A stretch of 64,000 bases of DNA from positions 15,856 to 79,855 of the forward strand of contig CAZCEC010000025.1 of the NCBI GenBank assembly GCA_964497615.1, written 5' to 3'. Of the stretch, positions 51,348-58,345 are shown one piece after another. Position numbers and translations under genes: made by a program. The DNA comes from CAZCEC01 sp964497615 (GTDB lineage Bacteria; Chloroflexota; Anaerolineae; Anaerolineales; UBA6663). Each line of letters opens with the position of its first letter. The first letter of the stretch is position 1. The notes beneath the pieces are model-generated. The model ran no database searches, was not told the origin of the DNA, and saw nothing but the letters and a program-made list of their open reading frames with translations.

Positions 51348-53164
51348 GTCTCCGCCAGCACCTCGTCCACCTGGAAAACTCGAACCTGATCGGCGCTCTG
51401 GCCGCCGCTCAAGATGAGCTGGCCTATGTCTTCCGCCACGCGCTGATCCAGGATGCCGCCTATAGCTCCCTGCTGCGCCTGCAGCGCGCCCAATGCCATC
51501 AAGCCGCCGCCGCCGCCCTGGAAGACCTGCACGGCGCGGGCGCGCCGGATGGCGGCCTGCCTGCCGAACTCGCCCCCATCCTCGCCCATCACCACGCCGC
51601 CGCGGGCAACGCGGCGCGCGCCCTCCACTACTACACCGTGGCCGGCGAGGCGGCCGCCGCGCGCTATGCCAATCTCGAAGCCGCCGACCACTTTGGCCGC
51701 GCCCTGGACCTGGCCCTCGACCACGCGGCCAGCGCCAGTCAAGTACACCCGCTCTTCTTGCGCCTCGGCCGCGCCCTGGAGCTTGTCAGCCAGCTTGAGG
51801 CCGCGTTGCAGGTCTACGCCCGCATGGAGGCGGTCGCCCTCCAGCGCGGCGACCGCCCCATGCGCCTGGCCGCCCTCATGGCGCGCGCCACCTTGTTCTC
51901 CACCGCCAGCTTCGTCTATGACGCGGACGGCGCCCTGGCCGCCCTCGAACAGGCCCGCCCCCTGGCCCGCGAATTGGACGACCACGCCGCCGAAGTCCAC
52001 ATCAACTGGACCCTGTTACTGCGCAACACCATGACCGGCGGCGACCCGCACGAACGCCTCCGCCTGGGCGAAGCCGCCTTGCGCTCGGCCCGCGCGCTGG
52101 GCCTGCGCGAGCAGTTGGCCTACGTCCTGACCGACATCTGGTACGCCTACGCTGGCCTGAGCCAGTGGTCTCAGGCCAGGCAGGCGCTTTTAGAAGCTCA
52201 CACCCTTTGGCGGGGCCTCACCAACCCCGCGCCCCTCAGCGAAACCCTGGGCCGCACCGCCCTCACCCACCTCATCCTCGGCGAGTATGGCAGCGCCCTC
52301 GAGTCAATCGCCCAGGCCCACGCCGTCGCCGAGCAGATGGATAGCCCCCACATGCGCGGGCTGAGCCGCGCCTTTGCCGGCCCCATTCACATCGAACGCG
52401 GTGAATTTGCCCCCGGCCTCCAGGTCATGCATGATGTCATTGCCCTGGGCCAACAGACCGGCAATGTCACGGGCCTGGTGGGCACCCGCGCCGAACTGGC
52501 CCTGGCCTTTGGCTTTCTTGGCGACGTGGATGCTGGCCTGGCCCTGACGGAGCAAGCCATCGCTGTCGCCCGTGACCAATTCCCGCTCCTCCTGCCTTGG
52601 GCCTCGGCCGCGGCCGCCCGTCTGCTCGTCCAGCGCGGCGACCTTGTAGCCGCCGAGCAACACCTTGCCGGCCTCGAATTCGAGCCTTTGCGCGTCAACG
52701 TAGGCTTCATGGTCCCCATGTGGGCCGGTGTCGGCCTGGCCCAGATCGAAGCCGCCCTCTGCCGCGGCGGCCACGCGCAGGCCGCCCAGCTAGCCCGCAC
52801 TCTCACCCATACCCTGACCGCCAGCACCATTCGTCACCTGCTGCCGGAAGCCCTCACCCTGCTGGGCCGCGCCCTGCTCGCCTCGGGCGATCTCGATGGC
52901 GCCCGGTCGGCCCTGGACGACGCCCACACCGAGGCCCAGGCCATCGGCGCGCGCCGCCACCTGTGGATGCTCCTCGCTGCCCGTTCAGCCGTCGAAGAAG
53001 CCGCGCGCCAGCCGGCGCTGGCCGCCCACTGGCGCCGGCTGGCGCGGCTGGAAGTTGATTGGCTGTCAGGCAAAATCCCGTCCGCGCTCCTGTCGTCCTT
53101 CCTGGCGCGGCCGGCGGTCGCGGCCCTGGTCGCCAGCCCATCCGCCCCTAAGGCGGAAATGTGA
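51344..53164 (+). CDS. TPR protein corresponding to the C-terminal half of a cyclase-ATPase-TPR protein (copy 2)
   Basis: A 606-residue paralogue of the preceding gene, beginning at GTG 51344 with LRQHLVHLENSNLIGALAAA and VFRHALIQDAAYSSLLRLQR, i.e. at the same point of the parent architecture. TPR-like repeats follow (ALHYYTVAGEAAAARYANLE, ADHFGRALDLAL). Similarity between the two copies is clear in the first ~150 residues and weak later, so this is not a recent duplication. Start and stop are coupled to both neighbours (GTGA and TGATG), which argues for genuine genes rather than chance fragments. Confidence 0.8.
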   Translation: MSLRQHLVHLENSNLIGALAAAQDELAYVFRHALIQDAAYSSLLRLQRAQCHQAAAAALEDLHGAGAPDGGLPAELAPILAHHHAAAGNAARALHYYTVAGEAAAARYANLEAADHFGRALDLALDHAASASQVHPLFLRLGRALELVSQLEAALQVYARMEAVALQRGDRPMRLAALMARATLFSTASFVYDADGALAALEQARPLARELDDHAAEVHINWTLLLRNTMTGGDPHERLRLGEAALRSARALGLREQLAYVLTDIWYAYAGLSQWSQARQALLEAHTLWRGLTNPAPLSETLGRTALTHLILGEYGSALESIAQAHAVAEQMDSPHMRGLSRAFAGPIHIERGEFAPGLQVMHDVIALGQQTGNVTGLVGTRAELALAFGFLGDVDAGLALTEQAIAVARDQFPLLLPWASAAAARLLVQRGDLVAAEQHLAGLEFEPLRVNVGFMVPMWAGVGLAQIEAALCRGGHAQAAQLARTLTHTLTASTIRHLLPEALTLLGRALLASGDLDGARSALDDAHTEAQAIGARRHLWMLLAARSAVEEAARQPALAAHWRRLARLEVDWLSGKIPSALLSSFLARPAVAALVASPSAPKAEM

Positions 53165-56100
53165 TGAAGCAGTTGGCCGCCTTCTTTCAAGTCCGGCCGG
53201 GCGAGGGCCGCCTGGTGGCGCTGCTGACCGCCCTGATGTTTGTGCCGTCGGCCGGCGGGGCCGTGGGCGCCCCCGCTGTCGAAGCGCTGTTCTTCACCCG
53301 CTTCGGCGTGGCCTACCTGCCCCACATGTACGTCACCCTGGCGGCCGTCACCCTGCTCACCTCCATTGTCATCACTGCCCTGCTCGGGCGACTGCCGCGC
53401 CGCCGCCTCTTCCTGGGTCTGCCACTGGCCATGTCGCTGGGCCTCATTGCCGCCCGCGTTGTCGTTGCCTGGGGTCCCCGCTGGTTCTATCCCGTCCTCT
53501 GGCAGGCCAGCTACTTGATCTGGACTCTTCAGACCCTGGTCACCTGGGGACTGGCGGGCAGCCTGTTCGATATCCGGCAGGCCAAGCGCCTGTATCCACT
53601 CCTCACCGCGGGCGGCATCGTGGGCCTGACCGCGGGCGGCCTGCTCACCCGGCCCCTGGTGGCCCTGCTTGGCACGGAGAATCTGCTGCTGGTGTGGGCC
53701 GCCATCGTGCTGGTCGAGTTGGGGCTGGTGCACGTGTTGTCGCGGGGCCTGCCGCGCCGCCCGCCCGCCAGTCGCCGTGTACGCCCGCGTCCCGATTGGC
53801 AGCGCGGCCTTCAGCAGGTGCGCCGCTCAGCCCTCCTGCGCTGGATCGCCATCGCCGCGGCCCTGTTCAGCCTGCTGTGGTACGCGCTGGCCTTTCCGTT
53901 TTCGCAGGCCGTGGCGGCGCGCTTCCCCTCCGCCGATGCGCTGGCCAGCTTCCTGGGCCTCTTCCACGGCCTGACGACGGCCGCCGCCCTGGCTGCCTCC
54001 CTCTTGGTCGCCAATCGCCTGTATGCGCGCTTTGGCCTCATGCCCATGCTCCTGGCGCTGGCCGGCCTGTATCTGGTTGGCTTCGGGCTGCTGCTGGGCG
54101 TGGACGCATTCACCGGCTGGGGCCTGTTCGCGGCGCTGGCCGTCTTTCGCGCCGCGCAGCTTACCTGGCACCTGGGCGTGTCCGCCACTGCTTTTCAAGC
54201 CGTGTTCAACATCGTGCCCAGCGCCGACCGCGAGCAGACTCGGACCTTCCTGGACGGCGTGCCTGCCCAGATCGGCCTGGCGCTGGTGGGCCTCGCGCTG
54301 CTGGCCGCCGGCCCGCTCCTTCAACCCTGGCATCTGCATCTGGCCGGCGCGGCGCTGGCCGCCGTGACCGTGGTCGTGCTCGTGCGCGCCAACCGCGTTT
54401 ACGGCGCTGCGCTCGGCCAGGCCCTGCGCGCCGGCCAGCCAGCCGTGTTCTTCAGCGATGCAGACCCCTTCGGCGGTCCTCGGCTCGATGCCGCCGCCAT
54501 CGCCACCGCCCTGCGCGGCGCCTCCGATCCCAGTCCCGGCGTGCGCCGCGTGGCGGTCGAAATCCTGGGCCACTTTCCGCCTGCCGCCGCTGCCGCGCCC
54601 CTGGTCAGTGCGCTGGGCGATCCCGACCCGGAGGTCCGTCAGGCCGCTCTGCGCGCGCTGCCGCGTGTGAATGCCAGTGCCGCCTTGCTGGAGGTTTCCA
54701 TGCAAACTCAGGCCCCCGAGCCTGAAGTGCGGCTGCTGGCCGTGGATGCCTTGCGCCAACTCGCCCGCTTCCCGCGCGGGCTGGCCCACGTGCTCCGCCC
54801 TCTGCTGGATGACCCCCACCCTGCCGTGCGCGCGCGCGCCGCCGCGGCCCTGTTGGCCGCCCAGCCCAACCCGCAAGCCGCCGCCATGCTGCGCGCCATG
54901 TCCGAAGACCCAGAAGCCCACATCCGCGCCGTGGCGCTGGAGGCCTTGGTTGGTTGGGGCGACCGGGCCAACTACGACCTGGCCGCCCGCGGCCTGACGG
55001 ACCCCAGCCCCCTCGTCCGGCAGGCCGCCATTCAGGCCTTGCCCCAAATCGACCGCGAGCGCTGCCTCATACCCTTGGCCGATGCTCTGGCTGACGTTCA
55101 TCCCGCGGTGCGCACCGCCGCGGCCGAGTCGCTGGCCGGCATTGGCCCCGCCGCCCTGCCCCTGCTCACAACCGCCCTCTCCGACCCAGAACGCGAGGAC
55201 GGCGCGCTGCAAGCCTTGGAAGCCTGGCCCAGCGCGCCGCCCGCCCAGGTGCTGCGTGACTTCGCCCGCACCAAGGCCTCCCTCGGCCGGCAATACGCCG
55301 CCTGGCACTTAGCCGTCAACTCGCACCGGCCCAGCGGCGACCGCCTGCGCCTCCTCGCTCGCGCCCTGGGTGAGGCCGCCCGGGCCCAGGCGCGCCGCGC
55401 CGTGCTCGCCGTCGGTCTGCTGGCGCCTGCATTCGATCGCTACCTGGCGCTCGACGCCCTCAACAGCCCCGACTCGGCCCAGCGCGCCAACGCCCTGGAG
55501 ATGATCGAGAGTTGGCCGGGGCACGACCTGCTCCGTCCCATCCTGCCAGTGTTGGAGGGCGCCGCGCCCGCGCCGACCGATCTCCAGCCCGCGGCCTCCA
55601 CGCTGTCCACCGTCCTCACGCCCATCCTCTACGACGTTAATGCCTGGCTGCGCGCTTGCGCCGCCTTCGCCGCTGGCGGAACGGCCGACCCCAGCCTGCG
55701 AGGTCAACTCGTCCGTCAGAGCGAAGCGGACCGTGACCCGCTCGTGCGCGCCACGACCGCCGCGGCGCTCGCCGCCCACCCGGCGCATCCCGAAGGAGAA
55801 CCGCCCATGGAAACCCTGGCCACCATCTCGCTCCTGGACCGCGTAGTCTTCCTCCAGCGCGTGCCCCTTTTCCAGATGCTGGCGACCACCGACCTCGGGA
55901 CCATCGCCGCCGCCGCCGAAGAGCGCTATCATGCCCCCGGCGACGTGATCGCGCGTCAGGGCGAGCCGGGCGACGAGCTGTTCATCATCGTCTCCGGCGC
56001 TGTGCAGGTGATGGACGAGGACGCCGAGGGGCGCCGCGTGGAATTGGCCCGCCGCGCGCCGGGCGAATATGTAGGTGAGATGGCCCTCATCAGCCAGGAG

Positions 56101-56280
56101 CCGCGCATGGCCTCGCTCCTCGCCGCCGATCAGGTGCGTGTCTTGTGCCTCGGGCAAAAGACCTTTGAGGCCATCCTGCGCGAGCGGCCCGAGATCGGCC
56201 TGGCTGTCATGCGCGAGCTATGCCAGCGCCTGCGCGCCGTTCAGGCGGCCGGCCTGGCCCACAATTCCTTGCCCAGTTGA
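53164..56280 (+). CDS. Nucleotide-transporter-like (Npt/MFS) membrane domain fused to HEAT repeats and a cyclic-nucleotide-binding domain
   Basis: A 1038-residue protein. ATG 53164 overlaps the preceding TGA (TGATG); GTG 53161 is an alternative. Residues ~1-420 have about 12 TM segments with an ADP/ATP-carrier-like signature (SLFDIRQAKRLYPLLTAGGI). Residues ~430-860 are HEAT-type repeats (ALGDPDPEVRQAALRALPRV, DPSPLVRQAAIQALPQ). Residues ~890-1025 are a CAP-like cNMP-binding domain: FQMLATTDLGTIAAAAEERY, and a phosphate-binding cassette GEMALISQEPRMAS retaining the Glu and Arg that hold cNMP ribose and phosphate. It probably couples cAMP or cGMP binding to a membrane function. The neighbouring cyclase could supply the ligand. 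Confidence 0.87.
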   Translation: MKQLAAFFQVRPGEGRLVALLTALMFVPSAGGAVGAPAVEALFFTRFGVAYLPHMYVTLAAVTLLTSIVITALLGRLPRRRLFLGLPLAMSLGLIAARVVVAWGPRWFYPVLWQASYLIWTLQTLVTWGLAGSLFDIRQAKRLYPLLTAGGIVGLTAGGLLTRPLVALLGTENLLLVWAAIVLVELGLVHVLSRGLPRRPPASRRVRPRPDWQRGLQQVRRSALLRWIAIAAALFSLLWYALAFPFSQAVAARFPSADALASFLGLFHGLTTAAALAASLLVANRLYARFGLMPMLLALAGLYLVGFGLLLGVDAFTGWGLFAALAVFRAAQLTWHLGVSATAFQAVFNIVPSADREQTRTFLDGVPAQIGLALVGLALLAAGPLLQPWHLHLAGAALAAVTVVVLVRANRVYGAALGQALRAGQPAVFFSDADPFGGPRLDAAAIATALRGASDPSPGVRRVAVEILGHFPPAAAAAPLVSALGDPDPEVRQAALRALPRVNASAALLEVSMQTQAPEPEVRLLAVDALRQLARFPRGLAHVLRPLLDDPHPAVRARAAAALLAAQPNPQAAAMLRAMSEDPEAHIRAVALEALVGWGDRANYDLAARGLTDPSPLVRQAAIQALPQIDRERCLIPLADALADVHPAVRTAAAESLAGIGPAALPLLTTALSDPEREDGALQALEAWPSAPPAQVLRDFARTKASLGRQYAAWHLAVNSHRPSGDRLRLLARALGEAARAQARRAVLAVGLLAPAFDRYLALDALNSPDSAQRANALEMIESWPGHDLLRPILPVLEGAAPAPTDLQPAASTLSTVLTPILYDVNAWLRACAAFAAGGTADPSLRGQLVRQSEADRDPLVRATTAAALAAHPAHPEGEPPMETLATISLLDRVVFLQRVPLFQMLATTDLGTIAAAAEERYHAPGDVIARQGEPGDELFIIVSGAVQVMDEDAEGRRVELARRAPGEYVGEMALISQEPRMASLLAADQVRVLCLGQKTFEAILRERPEIGLAVMRELCQRLRAVQAAGLAHNSLPS

Positions 56281-56295
56281 CCTTGTCCGGCTTGG

Positions 56296-56304
56296 TGCTA
56301 CACT
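56296..56304 (+). promoter_or_regulatory. Extended -10 promoter of the cyclase gene
   Basis: TGCTACACT fits an extended -10 (TGnTATAAT-like). Downstream, CTCCG (56305-56309) can pair with CGGAG (56315-56319), which contains the GGAG ribosome site of the cyclase ATG at 56326, so translation could be modulated. Confidence 0.35.
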
Positions 56305-56325
56305 CTCCGCCTCACGGAGCCACGC

Positions 56326-58266
56326 ATGAAGTGCGCTAACTGCCAGACCGAGAACCCTGCCGCCGCCAAGTTCTGCTTTAATTGCGGCTCCGCCCTGGCG
56401 CACCGCTGCGCCAACTGCCAATCGGAACTGCCGGCCAACGCACGCTTTTGCCCCAACTGCGGCCACCAGGTTTCTGCCGCCACGGCCCACGACGAGAAGC
56501 GCCTGACCGACATCAAGGCCGCTACCCCTGCTCCGCTGGCCGAGAAGATGCGTGCCGCCCACCTGGCCGGCGAGCGCAAGGTCGTTACCGCCCTCTTCCT
56601 CGACGTGGTCGGCTCCACCTCTCTGGCGGAGGGTATGGACCCGGAAGACTGGACCCTCATCATGAACCGGGCCTTTGCCCGGCTGTCCAAGATCATCAAC
56701 GACTATGAAGGCAACATCGCCCGCCTGCTGGGCGACGCTATGCTCGTCTTCTTTGGCGCGCCTGTGGCCCACGAGGACGACCCCGTCCGCGCCGTCCGCG
56801 CCTCCCTCGACCTGCTCGAAGAGACGCGCAAGTATGCGATTGAAGTCAAGGCCCAGCACGGCATCCCCTTCCAGGTCCGCATCGGCCTCAACACCGGCCC
56901 CGTCGTCGTCGGCGACGTGGGCAGCGACCTCAAGTTTGAATACACCGCCATGGGCGACGCCATCAACCTCGCTGCCCGCATGCAGTCTGCCGCGCGGCCC
57001 ATGACGGTCCTCATCTCCGAGAACACCTATCGCTACGTCGCCCCCCTGTTCGATGTCACCGACCTGGGCGAGATCGAAGTCAAGGGCAAGAGCGAGCCGG
57101 TGCGCGTCTTCGAGGTCCAGGGCGCCAAGGCCCAGCCCGGCCGCCTGCGCGGCTTGGCCGGCCTCGAAAGCGCCATGGTCGGCCGCGACGCCGAGTTGGC
57201 CGCCCTGCTGCAGCTCAGCGCCGCCGTGCGCGCTGGGTTGGGCCGCGCCGCCGTCGTGGTCGGCGAGCCCGGCCTGGGCAAGAGCCGCCTCATCTCCGAG
57301 TGGCGCGCCGCCACCCAATCCTCCGCCGCCGGCACGGCCCCCAGCGGCCTCAAGCTCTCGCCTCCCGCCAACGGCCCCACCGCCGGTCCCGAGTTGTGGG
57401 CCGAAGGGCGGTGCCTCTCCTACGGTCAGGGCCTGGCCTATCACCTCCTAATTGACTTGCTCCGGTCCCTGGTGAATGTGCCTGCCACCGCCTCCCCCGC
57501 CGAGACCGGCGCCGCCCTGCACACCCTCGTGTCCGCCGCCGCGCCCGAACAGGTCATGGATATCTACCCCTACCTGGGCCACCTGCTCTCCGCCCCCCTG
57601 GAGGGCGAGGCCGAGGAGCGCGTCAAGATGCTCGACCCGCAGGCTGTCCAGAACCAATACCTGGCCGCCCTGCGCCTCCTGCTGCGCGCCCTCGCCCAGC
57701 GCCAGCCCCTCTTCATCGTCCTCGACGACATCCACTGGGCCGACCCCTCCTCCACCGATCTCCTAATCAAGCTATTGCCCTTGATTTCGGAAGCCTCCCT
57801 GCTCCTGTGCCTCGTCACCCGCCCCGACCGCGATGCCCACGGCTGGAAGCTCGTCGCCGCCGCCCGCGAAAAGCTCGGCGCCGCCCTCACCGACCTCAGC
57901 CTCAACCCGCTCAACGACGCCGACAGCCGCCAGCTTGTCTCCAACCTGCTCGAGATCGAGGCCCTGCCCGAAAACATCCGCACCCTCATCCTCAAGAAGG
58001 CCGAAGGCAACCCCTTCTTTGTCGAAGAGGTCATTCGCATGCTCATTGACCGGGGCGCCATCTACCGCAGCGGCAGCAGTTGGGCCGCCGGCAAGGAGAT
58101 CGGCACGGTCGAGATCCCCGACAACCTCCAGGGCCTGCTCCTGGCCCGCATCGACCGCCTGCCCGAGGACGTCAAGCGCACCCTGCGCGTCGCCTCCGTC
58201 ATCGCCGTCATCGGCCGCCAGTTCTCTGTGCGCGTGCTCGAGCAGGTTCTAGAGCGCCTCAAGTAA
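56326..58266 (+). CDS. Zinc-ribbon/class III nucleotidyl cyclase/AAA ATPase, lacking the usual TPR half
   Basis: A 646-residue protein. Two zinc ribbons (~3-50; MKCANCQTENPAAAKFCFNC and CANCQSELPANARFCPNC). The class III cyclase (~80-265) has both metal Asp residues (LFLDVVGSTSLAEGM and RLLGDAMLVFFG) and YTAMGDAINLAARMQ. The AAA/STAND module has Walker A VVGEPGLGKSRLI and Walker B LFIVLDDIHWADPSSTD. It ends at VIGRQFSVRVLEQVLERLK, then TAA. Homologues of this layout, as I recall them, continue straight into HLxxLE..gLI..RHALvqeAAY and TPR repeats; here those parts are encoded upstream as separate genes. It would make cAMP or cGMP under control of its ATPase and partners. Confidence 0.88.
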   Translation: MKCANCQTENPAAAKFCFNCGSALAHRCANCQSELPANARFCPNCGHQVSAATAHDEKRLTDIKAATPAPLAEKMRAAHLAGERKVVTALFLDVVGSTSLAEGMDPEDWTLIMNRAFARLSKIINDYEGNIARLLGDAMLVFFGAPVAHEDDPVRAVRASLDLLEETRKYAIEVKAQHGIPFQVRIGLNTGPVVVGDVGSDLKFEYTAMGDAINLAARMQSAARPMTVLISENTYRYVAPLFDVTDLGEIEVKGKSEPVRVFEVQGAKAQPGRLRGLAGLESAMVGRDAELAALLQLSAAVRAGLGRAAVVVGEPGLGKSRLISEWRAATQSSAAGTAPSGLKLSPPANGPTAGPELWAEGRCLSYGQGLAYHLLIDLLRSLVNVPATASPAETGAALHTLVSAAAPEQVMDIYPYLGHLLSAPLEGEAEERVKMLDPQAVQNQYLAALRLLLRALAQRQPLFIVLDDIHWADPSSTDLLIKLLPLISEASLLLCLVTRPDRDAHGWKLVAAAREKLGAALTDLSLNPLNDADSRQLVSNLLEIEALPENIRTLILKKAEGNPFFVEEVIRMLIDRGAIYRSGSSWAAGKEIGTVEIPDNLQGLLLARIDRLPEDVKRTLRVASVIAVIGRQFSVRVLEQVLERLK

Positions 58267-58301
58267 CCGCCTCCCGTGCGCGCTGTACATCCGTTGATCA
58301 A

Positions 58302-58329
58302 TTGACCCGTCCGAGTAGGCTCGTATCTG
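58302..58329 (+). promoter_or_regulatory. Candidate promoter of the M4 protease gene
   Basis: TTGACC (58302-58307) and TATCTG (58324-58329) with 16 bases between. The -10 is weak. A strong GGGGAGG ribosome site follows at 58333-58339 before ATG 58346. Confidence 0.35.
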
Positions 58330-58345
58330 TTTGGGGAGGTAATCC

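Noticed and set aside
53827..55308. 493-codon Gly/Gln-rich minus-strand frame opposite the HEAT region
   Set aside because: Antisense shadow of the HEAT repeats, with no recognisable domain and no start context.
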